Shown in pieces: positions 45,922 to 57,600 of a stretch of DNA of 64,000 nt. The notes beneath the pieces are model-generated. The model was not told the DNA's origin. It searched no databases and saw nothing but the letters and a program-made list of their open reading frames with translations. The stretch covers positions 1-64,000 of the forward strand of contig RQOL01000644.1 in NCBI GenBank assembly GCA_013076295.1. The letters run 5' to 3'. Numbering within the stretch: position 1 is the stretch's first letter; every line of letters begins with the position of its first letter. The stretch comes from Sanderia malayensis. Taxonomy: Eukaryota; Cnidaria; Scyphozoa; Semaeostomeae; Pelagiidae. A program made the translations under genes and the position numbers.

Positions 45922-46629
45922 ATGAGTGGCAAAATGGCGGCCGCGAAAAAGGCGCCGAAGGAGAACGCCCCTTTTGGAGCTTGTCACTCGCCTTCTGTAC
46001 ATTACTCTGGTCTCACCTATGAGCTAAAATTAGTTTACGACCAGAAGTTGCAATTTTTACAGATATCAGACCCATATTTATTGAATAAGTCTGATTTTGA
46101 TACTCCTCTGGAGCAGTGGCCTAAATTTTCTTACGCAGCCGTTTACAATTATCTGGTTACTTCAAAAAGCAATTTTACCCATTCAAGTTTGAAAGCTTAT
46201 AAAAGTATGAATGCATATCCGTATGTTGTCACTTGCCAAACCTATGAGGAAATTTGTAAGCGAATCCAGCCCCCCTTGTATCTTTTTTTTGCCAAAGTAC
46301 GATACTCGCAGTATTTTCACAAAAATTGCCTAATCAAGCTTGGGTCGTCGTTAATGATGATGGATCTGTATGTAGGGGACATTATACTTGTTTTGTCAGA
46401 CAAGGGGAAGTCTGCTCTCATGTTGGGGCAATTTTTTTTCATATTAATAGTGTTTCTGAGTTCAGAGAAAAGTCTACATCTTCTTGTACTTCAGAACTTT
46501 GTTCTTTGTTGGGTAACAACTCAACCAACCCCACTAGATATATATATATATATATATACACAAACTCTGTTTGACAACACAAGGGGTTACACATTGGTCT
46601 ATTGGGTAGCTTTGAAAAAAGCTGTTTAA
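45922..46629 (+). pseudogene. SWIM-domain accessory protein of an ISL2EU-type element, frameshifted
   Basis: From ATG 45922 in the terminal repeat the frame reads a basic start, then YDQKLQFLQISDPYLL and LKAYKSMNAYPYV, as in invertebrate SWIM/YqaJ proteins that accompany ISL2EU transposases. Near 46320 the frame changes, and the SWIM motif continues from 46326 as GHYTCFVRQGEVCSHVGAIF. A canonical SWIM finger is CxC...CxH; here the first Cys position is Tyr. No YqaJ nuclease half is recognisable downstream. A (TA)n run lies at 46540-46558. Confidence 0.6.
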
Positions 46630-47201
46630 AGGGTGACAAATTCAGTGCTGCTGTTTCATTCCAGAGGAACAACAGACTCACAGAGGTTGCAAAGAGCTGA
46701 ACATACAACCAAGATATCATCAAGAATGCTATCTTCTTCTGTAGTTTTGCTCATCAGCAACTTGATGGGGATGATGCTCTGCAACATTGTAAATTTATTT
46801 CAAAGCAGTCCAATTACTCTTTCCATATGGATTTGCACGTGGAATATTGCATTTATTAATCGTGAAAATTTAGAAAGCCATCCCAAGTGTATAATATTTG
46901 AAAATTTTGATTTCGGCCAAAATAAATTTGAGTCACATAGTATGGCAGCAAGGCATTGTTAAGTTTTTAACAGGAGTTTTGCATTTATGGAACTCAACAA
47001 AATTCAAAGCAAAAAACAAGAGCGAATAAAACATTCAAAACATTCAAGTGCCTGAGATAGATAAAAATAATGATTTTTAATATATTGGCATTTCATGCTA
47101 TCATTTGCAAGCATGGGTCTCTTGGAGCGAGAGGTCCAAAAGACACCCATGCTTTGGAAATTTGGTCCTCAGTTCAGTGTAGATTTGTGCATTAGATAAT
47201 G

Positions 47202-47580
47202 TTAATCAATGATCACAGCACACTTTGAAAAATGCTCCCTGGATGCTGTAGGCAGAGTCTTGTGAAGAACTTCCCTTTCAGGCCAAAGAATACGGGCAGA
47301 TAGACATTTTGACAAAACAACAATCCACTTGTAGAAAATTTTGCAAACACTACTTTGTTGAATTCCAAAATGATAAGCCAAGTATTGCTCTGATAAATCA
47401 AGATGTAACCGGATTATTGCAAGAAGAAGTTCTTGAAAATTAGAGAGCTTTCTGTTGTGATGGGAATGCATGTAAGGTTCGACGAAACCAAGAATTTTCA
47501 TAAGGAGCTTATTATTGTCATGTTCCAGAGTACATTGCTCAAAAGATAACAATGCCAAATCAGTCCTCAGTTGGAAAACC
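47202..47580 (-). pseudogene. HTH segment of a PIF/Harbinger-ISL2EU transposase
   Basis: The minus frame reads LSNFQELLLAIIRLHLDLSE, then LAYHFGIQQSSVCKIFYKWI, a helix-turn-helix of the HTH_Tnp_4 kind, then WPEREVLHKTLP and CAVIID, where the first catalytic Asp is expected. It stops there, and the rest of the DDE core is missing on the left. An acceptor is visible upstream at about 47560-47575. A THAP exon would be expected further right, where the inner element begins. Confidence 0.7.
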
Positions 47581-48183
47581 TCCTGACCTCAATTATACAA
47601 TATGTTGTCTTCCTTTAAGTTCTGACTATGTTCTCACTTTTCTGACCTAAACATTAAGGAGACATATGTATCTATTTAGTTATAAACGTGTAAAACAGAT
47701 AATTATAATCTCACATCCCAATCAGAGCAATCCGCAGGGAAAAAATGGTGAATAAATACAAATATGTTATGGCCTACCTGAGACAAAGTGAATTCCGCAA
47801 ACCCAAGCATGGTCAATATTGCTATCTGGGTTTATTTTGGCAATAAAAATTCATCTTTCCCTCCGTTCAGGGTCTTTGCGAATTCGATGAAATTTGACCT
47901 CATTCTTAAACCCATTTTTCATGCAACCAAGAACAGAACAAGACTCAACCATTTTGAAAAAATATCGATTTAAAATCAAAATTTGTTTTGCGCGCCCTTT
48001 TTTGTTCATCACCAGCCTCTCTTGTCAATGACAGAGATTTGGAGGCATAAAATGTTCCTGAATTTGGTACTTCTTCAACCAACACACTTTATCACGTGTT
48101 CATTCATATCCCCAAATGAGGCCATTTGTATATGGCGGCGGCATTGCATGAATTGCCTGACCCACTTGTGATGTTGTGATGTG

Positions 48184-51100
48184 ATGGCAGAAGAAAATAC
48201 AACGAACAGAGAAATAGTTGGAAGGCCCGAGCTTGGGTTAGGGAGAGAAAACATCCGCCAACATTTTCAATTGTGTTCGTCCTCTTTTAACAGACCAGAT
48301 AATGTGTTTGGTCCAAATGAAGGCCTGCCTGCTTATACAATTTTCCCAAGGAGGCCTAAATTGTCAGGGCGAAAGAGACCAAAAGGCCGCCCGAAAAAGA
48401 AAGTAATTAACCCTGACCCACTGAATAATATGGAATTGACCGAGGATGATGATGTTGGTGATGGTGGTGGTGATGAGGACGATGGTATTGGCTTTTATGT
48501 GCCACAGCAAAACTCTGTACCAGGTAAGGTATATGGGCGGCGTTCACTGTTTAACGAATATAGGATATCTTACCCTGTGTGTTAAGTGAGATTATTTAAA
48601 TTTTTTATTTTATTTTAGATAATAGATCTACGGCTATTGGAAGCGAAATGCAAATTGGTCAAGAAGGAGTGACAGTGACACCAAATCAAGGTGGACAGGT
48701 ATTAGGATGTTTATGGTTTGCATATATGCTATTGCAATGTATGCTTGTTGTATTGTCAGCTTGTTCTCGCATGGAATGTGTGGAAATTGCAATATTGCAA
48801 AAAATGGCAGAGTAGCTTAGAATGATGAGTACTAAAACAAAGAGACCAGGTACCCCCAAGTTTGTGGCAAAGAGTTCTTAACTTAGAAATGGGGCTTCCC
48901 CAGACTAGAAAGTATGTACTGCATGTAGAAGATTTTGCACATACAAACAAACTGCCAGGTGCAAAACTGCCAATCAAGTGCGCAAAATTGAAAATTGTAC
49001 TTGTCAAACACTACCACCATCAAACACTACCACCTTAGTAGAGGTGCTGCTATGGCGGTAGTGTGTCAAGTTTGATGAGAAAAACTATCTTCCGCATGCA
49101 GAAATCAAACTTTCTGGTATAGGGGCTCCCTTTACTTGAACCATCATGACAATACTCTACATATTTTTCATATTATAGGGCATGTCTGTTGTTGAGCAGT
49201 CATATCTTTTTCAAGTTTTGAAAGCAAAATCAGTGATGCAAATATGCGGAAATACTGATTACCTCATTCAAGATTTTGATACTGAAAGGCAGATGTTGAA
49301 GGTAATATTTTTCAGCCTTTGTTGTCATGCTATTGTTTATTATCTTTTGGAAATTTAATAGAATGTAATTTTTTATATTTTTGAAATATTTTTAGCTTCA
49401 GAGGTACTGTATTGTGTCAAGGGTTCCCATTAAGTGTTACAATAATCTGCAATGGGTGTATTACTGTTCTTGCCATGAAGGGCGTTCTGACTTTGTTAGA
49501 AATTTAAACAGAGAAATTAATCATGGTGCACAAGGTAAGTTAAAATATATCAATTGGTTTTATTGCACATTACTTTAATATGAGCCAGTTTAGTTAATAC
49601 TAGACACCTGTTTCAGTGACAATGTCTACCAGCACTTGGTGTAACAGCAACACACATTTCTAGAATTAGAAATGAGATTGTGGGTTCAAATCCCACAGTG
49701 CTGTTTGTCATTGACATGGTCATCTACCATTTCATACCAACTATGTCAAGATAAGGCAATAGAAAAGTCTTGCTCTGGTTTGAAACATTGGTTGTAACTT
49801 TTGTGAAACTTTTGTAAACCCCTTTTTCATACAGAGCTTAAGGAGATGCTTAAAGAAAAATTTGCTGACTGCATTCATATAAAGATATGCTTTGAAGTGT
49901 TCAGTGTTTGGGAAATATTCAATGGAGTAACAATGCCAGCAATAAATGAAGGTATGTAAAAATGTTTATGTACATCATGTACAAATACATTTTATGCCAC
50001 TTTAAACATGTGATGTTTAAATACTTGGCTGTGCTTCATAATAACACAATTTTCAAATAATTTTGATGTAATTATAAATTTTGTAACAACACTTCTCTAT
50101 TACTTTTCAAATTTCAATTGTTTTATAGAGATATACACAGACCACTGGTATCATCAGGTAGTGGCAAAAATAACCATATTCCTAAAGTACAATAAATTAT
50201 TGAGCGATATCTGAGCTTGCAAACCACTTTTCTTTTATCCACTTCATGTCTGGTACTTTATTGGCCCTTTTTACACTGCCCAAATTATGTGAATCCTAAC
50301 ATATATTCTGTAATTTGTTATCAAATTTCTTAATAAAAAGAAATTAATTATTGATTCATATTGTTCGCACTTCTGAGCTCTGTTCCCCAAAGTTGATTGT
50401 CTTGCTGCTTTCTACATTTTCTTTAATTTTGTTTTTGTCCTTCTCCCTTTTTTCTATCCTCTCAGTTTTTGGTATTCAAAATCAAGTCATCTCTGTCATC
50501 TTTTAAACTTGCCCATGGAAAAAAGTTCTCATTTTTATATTGATATTTTCATGCGTGTTGTTTTCAAGTGTATGCACCTGGTCGGGTTTTCACATAAAAT
50601 CCCTATAAAGTATAAAAATATGTTATGTGTAACAAAAACCAACGCCATTTAGGGCCAGTGTAAAAGGGCCGATTGGGTAAGAAGTTACCTCTCTTTGGCC
50701 ATACTTTATTCACTGTAACCATGAACGGTTTTTTTGACAGGGTTTGTCTACATTTGTTCAGCTACCATTGTCTGGAAAGTCGATGGTCATTGTAAAGCCA
50801 CCACTTGATTCATTTGGAATTGTTGGTGCTGATAGAAGGGGTTTCAGATGTTTTACTTGCACGTCTACTCGATATTCTTGCAATCATATATCTTGCGTAA
50901 AGTCGACTCTTGCAAGAAATGGAACAGACACGGATATACCTGATTGTTTGCTTGATATGGTTCAACAACATGAATATCTTCGAAATTCAGCACCAAAGAT
51001 ATACTCTCGCCCGGCAGTTTCAACAATGAAAATTCCATTCTCTGTTCAGCACTCTCAGAGAAGTTTGTTTACTGGGTTTTTAAATGGTATTGTTGACACT

Positions 51101-54081
51101 GTTGAAGATCGTTTTATAATAATAGATGACTTTGCATCATCTATGTGCAGCATTTGCAAGGCGGATTTATCGACTGAAATTCAATGGATAAATAACAGGA
51201 AGTTTTACACTCAAAAGTATATATTTGATGTTTCGGGTGAGTGTTTTTGGCCCGTCGTTTCTAAAGTAACAGAAAAAGTGAATTGACGTTGGGGATAGGG
51301 CATTGGAACGATATATGTTATCCTTTTAATAATGTATTTTCATTTTTAGTACCGTTCAAAGTTTGCAGTAATGTAGCGTGTAGAGAAGTTGTAAAGTATG
51401 ATGGGTGCAGCAAGGGAGTTTTAAACATGGGAGATTTTCTTGTTGGTCATGATGTTCTACGAAATTATATGCACAATTTCATAACTGGAAATAGGTATGT
51501 TGATTAACAATGTTAATGTTCGATTATGTACGCTTTTGAAGCTCTTGAGGCACGCATTTTGATATTGGGAAAGCTGGGCGAGTACGGGGGTCCGGGGGCG
51601 CGACTCCGGGGACTTTTTTTACGTTTTTATTGCTAGAAAACGCACCAGTTATGCAATGGTTAATTGACAAACAAATGATGATATTTTGATATCTGTTTAA
51701 GAATATTATAAATGAAGGCTTTAGAAAATAAATATTTGCAAATTATTGGGGGAGCTGGTGCTTAATACTATTATAACTTTTAGCCAAAGTTTAGTCAGTT
51801 ATCTTGAAGTCTGGAACAAGAATCTTATGGACTCTGGGTTCAATTGTGAGCACTTTCTTGGCTACACCCAGTGGAGAATGAGCTGGTATGCGTTCCTTGG
51901 TTTACTTGACCTAGATGTTGATACTGGTTTTTTGTGCAACAACTGCGGCCAATACCCACAACGGATCTTTTGTGATGCAACATCTTTAGGGTTTCGACGC
52001 ATTTACGTCAACCAGTTAGAAGTTCAGGAACAAGCAGAAGACTCCATCACATTGCGTGGAAGATAAGTAGCATAGTATTGCATACCATATTTCCTCTAAC
52101 TAGCATCCACCATCCTTAATCGCCCCCTCCAATAAGCGCCCACCTTAAAATAAAAAAGTATGAAGTAAGCGCCCCCTCTATTAACCACCCAAGGCGGTTA
52201 ATAGAATTCTTACATTTTCACTGTTTGGTTCAAATAATAACGTAGAAACTCCAGGCTTGAAAGACACTTGAGCGTGAGCGTTTGGAAATGCAATGGAGTC
52301 AAAATCAGCAGTTGAAGTTGATCTTGACTGCTTGAAATTGAATAACATTAGAAACTATATAAGATTATTCTTTTGTTTTTGAGGTTGTTTGATTTGAAAA
52401 TTTCAGGACTGTGAAATAAGCGCTCCTTTAATAAACAGCCATCCAATATTTGCAACATATTTAATTAGCGCCGGGGCGCTTATTATGCCCACTCAAATGC
52501 TCTTATGATTCAATTGTAAGCGTTAGGTAACGCCCCCTTCTAAGTTTTTCGTTACGCGGGAATGAATTTTGAATTCTAAGTTGAAATTGTAAATAACGCA
52601 CTAAGCGTCTTAATGCAATATAGTAATTTTATTTATTATTATTTTTGCACTGGGTTTAGAGATAGAGTATTCATCTCTAATGAAGATACAAGGACGGCAC
52701 TGAAAAAGTTTGTGAAGTCACGCGGTGAAACAGACCAAGTGGAACGCCATAGGCTGAATGAGAAACTTCGTGAACACAACTCATGCTTACTTGATGTTAT
52801 TACAAAGCTGGAGCAACAATATGGTGGAATAAAGAACATTCCTGAAACTATCTGGGTTCTCTTCAAGTGTTTATCGTCAAACTCGCCAGTTTGCTCTTAT
52901 TTCCCTGTTTCCACAATACTCAGTGAAATATTAAATGAGTTAAATAGAGGCGTAGTTGTGAGAAGCGAGCCGAAACACTTGATTGAAATACAGAATTGCG
53001 CTCCTATCATTTATGGAGTTTTAAAAAAACTACCATCGGAGCCTTTGAGTATGAGCTGGTTAGAGCTGTTTAGAAACATGAAAGAAAAGGCAGAGGCGTG
53101 CTTTTCTGTACCTCAACACAATCTGGGACCACCAGTTGAACAAGCAAATGGCATGAATATGTCATTTTTTCCTGCATGGCCGGTTTTATGCGAGCGAGGA
53201 AAATATTTCAAGGACAAAAGCAAACAAAGAGGCAGAGAGAATTGCAATAAAGATTACACCGGTCATCCAAACCTATACCCCGGAATATTTACAATGTATT
53301 GCGAGCATGGTAATATTGTACTATAATTTTATTCCATGCAATATTCATAAAGGTCAGGGAGTTGTTAGAAAGATAACCAAAGTGTAATTTTTCCCGTAGA
53401 GATCTGCTATGGATTCCAAATTATGGATTCCCAGGAATCTGTAAATGTCCCATTTACGATTATTCGTACAAGACTCCCAATAGGTATGTACCTCACTTGA
53501 TGTTTTATAATTCACAACTTAGAACTACTTCCTGAGCTTGATAATAATGGTTTGTATATTCTCTACACAGCTCCAAAGGTAATAGTCTATGATAATTGCT
53601 GCAATTTACATCAGTACTGTTTAAATCGCGATCCGTCGTATTTCAAAGAAACACGCTTTTTGGTTGATCGCTTCCATTGGAAGAACCATGTCGGTAAGCA
53701 TTACTGTTGTTATTATTATAAAAACCCGGGCATTCAAATGGCTTAAGTGCCTATTGAGAACATTTTGCTCAAATTAAATTGCATTCTCAATTACATACAT
53801 ACCTCATGGAAGCGTCATATCCATTACAAGAAGAGAAGTATAAATAAATTCACGAATTCTCACGAATGAAAAGTGTTTTGTAATACCTTTTAGGATGTGC
53901 ACCAAGCTATGACATTTCAATGTATCACGAATATGAAAGCTTCAATACAGAAGTGAACGAGCAGCAAAATGCAACATTCAAGGCTCTTCGCAAACAATTA
54001 TCGTACATGACTCCAGTAAATTTTAAGGCACATTGCATCCTGTTTATGTTGAATCGCAACAAGAAAAAGTTTTCTCGATAA
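48184..54081 (+). CDS. 13-exon DDE transposase of the HMGXB3/KDZ-like kind
   Basis: The exons are 48184-48523, 48619-48698, 49179-49301, 49396-49534, 49835-49951, 50129-50157, 50741-51236, 51350-51494, 51784-52062, 52660-53309, 53400-53483, 53571-53693 and 53894-54081 (TAA). All phases agree, giving about 930 residues. Seen: an AT-hook-like GRKRPKGRPKKK at about 62-73; a Cys/His cluster RCFTCTSTRYSCNHISC at about 312-328 (SWIM-like); FCDATSLGF with Asp of about 554; VIVYDNCCNLHQYCLNRD with Asp of about 835; FHWKNH; and a final NTEVNEQQN with Glu of about 891. Asp-Asp-Glu is the expected catalytic set. This order matches the transposase from which vertebrate HMGXB3 derives. One flaw: the donor after 52062 reads ATAAGT instead of GTAAGT, and a MITE sits in that intron, so full-length splicing may now fail. 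It converges tail-to-tail with the minus gene ending at 54626. Confidence 0.8.
49630..49703 (+). ncRNA. tRNA-like 74-nt cloverleaf, copy 1
   Basis: A 7-bp acceptor stem (CAGCACT / AGTGCTG), a 4-bp D-type stem (GTGT / ACAC), and a T arm GTGGGTTCAAATCCCAC with a consensus B box are all perfect. The anticodon arm (CATTTCTAGAATTAGAAATG) is 20 nt instead of 17, so no standard anticodon loop forms. Homology to copy 2 extends about 13 nt on each side, where the flanks are themselves partly complementary. It lies in an intron of the transposase gene in sense orientation. It is more likely a tRNA-derived repeat or structural element than a working tRNA gene. Confidence 0.55.
52086..52500. mobile_element. 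Worn MITE of the CTCGATTAA/AATAAGCGCCC family
   Basis: Runs such as CCAATAAGCGCCCACC and GCGCCCCCTCTATTAA at the left and AAATAAGCGCTCC at the right identify it with the 55694-56084 element. The ends are eroded. It lies in the intron that follows the mutated donor of the transposase gene. Confidence 0.5.
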
Positions 54082-54625
54082 CATAACAATATATATTTAA
54101 TTGACGCTATGCCTGGCTGAAAAACAATAAAACATGTTGTGTTATACAAATTCTGTTAATCGCTTTCAATTCTTGTGAACAATAATAATTATGGAAATAA
54201 AGGAAAAACAAAAGACTCAGCGAACCAAGCACAATTATTTTAAACGAATAATAATGACTTGCCATGATTTTTATTATACTTATGCAAATGCAAGCGATCA
54301 ATAATTGCTGATTTGGGCTAGTGAAATTAAAAAATATTACAAAACATGTTTCCTGAACATTTGCTTCACAATGCCAAAAATTCTTAATGGTCGCACTAGA
54401 AATCATGGGTAAGTCATTTAATACACTTTTTTTATCACACAATATGTGTGCGTCTCATATCAAATACAATTTACTCACAACGAAGTGAGTTTCGAAATGC
54501 CATACAAACATTTGTGGGAGGGCTGGAGGACTGTAAGGATACTATCTAAATATATGTTAATTAAATTTATGTTCGTTAGTTTATTTCGAATCTAAAGCTA
54601 AACATTTTCAAAAAAATTTTTCTCG

Positions 54626-57600
54626 TCAGCAATAAAGTGGGTCTTCGTTTAAGATCCTTCTCGCAAACATTAATGGGACACTATCTTCCTTATGAATGAT
54701 AAATGCCACAATCTGCATATAAACAAATATTTGAAGTTATTAACAACAATACTATGAATTTTAAAATATAACAAAGAAACGAAAAAAACGAAAAAAAACG
54801 AAAAAAAGAAATGTATATTTTTGCTCACCTCTGGTATCAATACACACATGTGCAATGATAACCTCTGTGTTCCAGTTAGCTCTCGATATCTGCGTAGTTG
54901 TCTACTGCGCTCAACAATATATTGTTCCAGCTCTTCGTCCTGTAATAATTACAAAATTGCGTCAAAAATTCATGCAAATGCGTTTCTTCTGTGAAATTTA
55001 ATCTTTTAGAAGCAATGATGTTGTCCTATATACAGAAAAAAGGTTGTTTCCATTACATCATAGCTACACCTTCCTATTATCGGTTTGTGACCCTATTTAG
55101 CATGAGCTACTTACGTCAATGCCGACCCTCTGTAGAAAATTCAACTAGCTATGAAAAATCTAATTAGTAAAAGTAAGCCCTTATTAAAAACGTACCACAT
55201 TAGTTGAATCGATTACCCATAGTTTTGAAAACTCTGCTAAGGGAGTAATTTGACCAGATTCAAACATAGGTACTCTCGGGGAGTAAGTATGGCCTTCGGC
55301 AATTTCTGAGAGGTAGTCCTGAATAAGAAAATGAAAGCAATCAAATGCTGCGCTTTCATTATTATTGAAACAATCGTTGTGCAGTGCATGATATAAAACA
55401 AATTGTTGCCATAGTGTATTGAAACTAACCATAATGGCTTTGTCATGGATTTGCAAGCATCTTCGCAACGACAATACAGATTTAAGTGAAATCAGGCTGA
55501 AAAAAATTGAATGATACTCAAACATATTTGCCTGAAGAAATATTATAGAAGTAACAATATTCACCCGCTTGAGCATTCCGATAAGTGGTATCAACACACG
55601 CCAGATAGTGTTGTTGAGAATGGAGTTGTGAAAATTATGTGGATATCAATGTACAGTGTCATAATGTCATCCAGGCAAGAAGATCAGAGGTTACCGTATT
55701 TCCTCGATTAAACGCCCGCCTCGATTAAAAGCCCCCCTCGAATAAGCGCCCTCTCATGGTGCTAACTTTTGAAATAAGCGCCCCCTCGATTAAACGCCCC
55801 CACACAACAATTTTTTTAAGTTGGTGTAGTGTATTGGGGAATCAAAAGCCAATTGTTTCAAATTCAGGGATTATCAGGGGACTTTTATTTCCTGCGTTGT
55901 TGCTCGATTAAGACAAGGCACAGCTAAACCATTTTATTGTTTTTTGGACACATTGACAGGGGCTATGATTTTGTACTTCCTAATAAACGCCCCCTTCGAA
56001 TAATACCCCTCTCGATTAGGCGCCCCCCAAAAAGTGCCGAGATTAATAAACGCCCCAGAAATATGTTTAATCGAGGGAATACGGTATATTAATTCAAAGG
56101 GAAAAGAAAGATGCTCTAATTGTTGACATTACTGCATTGACGTTGCTGTTTAAAGGAGAAGGAAACCTGTTAGCCTGTAACTTGCTGTGGCCGGGGGGGG
56201 CAAGGGGAGCCATGGCCCACCCTGTGAAAGCAAAATCGCTGGATTTTGGGGATATTTTGGAGGTTTCTTCCCCTTTAAGGAAACTTTTCAGCGTTTGACC
56301 CAATTTTCGGATAATTTTCGTGTTTGGCCCACCCTAAAGTTCAGGTCCCACGACGCCCCTGGCAATAGGCCACAGTGCAGAAATGCTTAAATGACGATAA
56401 TGACAATGATTATTATTATTATTATGTTATTATTATTATCAATTACTTATTATTAGTATCACATTATTATGTTATTTTTATGATAATGATAAAAACATAA
56501 TAATAATCATTATCATTATTAATAACATTTTTATTATATTCTGTTACGCTTTGGATGCCAAAGGGCCAAAATTGGGAACCTAAGTATCCTTAACATTTTC
56601 AGACTAAAATATCCAATACAATAAAGAGGTCTACAGTAAATTCTTGGTATCGAATGGGTATTCAAAGTGTGCAATATAAACTGCATGTGAGAGTGGTTTA
56701 TCCAAAATTTACTGCTTTATCGAAATTACCTTGCAAGACAATCGGCTTTCTTATGACAATAACATTGCCAATCACGAATTCCGGGGACCGTATTTCGTGA
56801 ACTCAAGCAGTAAACATGGTACTCTCTTAGACAAAGACTACATGCAACTCTTTCTTCATTTGCTTTCTTTTCTAAAAATCGGCGATAGCATTGCTCTTGA
56901 AGAGCACAAAGATCTGAGTTTTGATTCAACTCGTCGTAATCAACAGGCTTGATCAAAGGAATGACATGATCAACATTGCCACCAAGTGAAGAAGGTACCC
57001 AAAGAATATCTAATTGGTCGGTCGCTTCAACCAATGATATGCTGCGAGTAAGCTCTGGATTTGAACTGAATGATCGGATGTTTAGGTTAAACGCCATTGC
57101 ACACAAAACTACATGAAGAAATGCTGAAAGATCAAATGAATTTTACTTGAAATCTGAATTATACTGCAACCTACATAAATAAAGTAGACGTTTAATTTTG
57201 AATGACGCAGATTTATTAACTTACATCCATATCGGTAAAGATCCAGACTGCATAGTATTTCATATTTCACATTGTGCGCCAACTTTTCATGGTCGTCCAT
57301 GTCATTTTCTGACACATTATCTGTTGTGATCATTTGAGCGAGACTGGCATTGTTATCAAAGGCTTCTGTCAGCTTTAAATCAGATAAAATTTCAATAAGA
57401 ATTATGAAAAGGTAATTCTTGAAAAGGTAACAAACAATTTTCCTGGTCTCTTTAGATTTTGTTATATCAAACTTTCACTGTAATATGGTTTTAGGTTAGA
57501 CCATAAATATTGTCTCCATATACTCTCACTGAGTCTCTTTAAAATGTACATAAACAAACGAGTTTATTCATCTTTCCGTGGATTTTCAAATTCAAAACTT

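Noticed and set aside
49630..49703. A functional tRNA gene
   Set aside because: The anticodon arm is three nucleotides too long and the copy lies within an intron of a transposon gene, duplicated with its flanks. I kept it as tRNA-like.
54107..54442. Minus-strand 111-codon frame between the two convergent genes
   Set aside because: Phe/Ile-rich AT-driven composition, located in the 3' intergenic gap, with no splice or motif evidence.
56170..56375. Possible hAT MITE around the GGCCGGGGGGGGCAAGG run
   Set aside because: The G-run and a CGCCCCTGG near the other side suggest ends, but I could not find matching inverted repeats or a target duplication.
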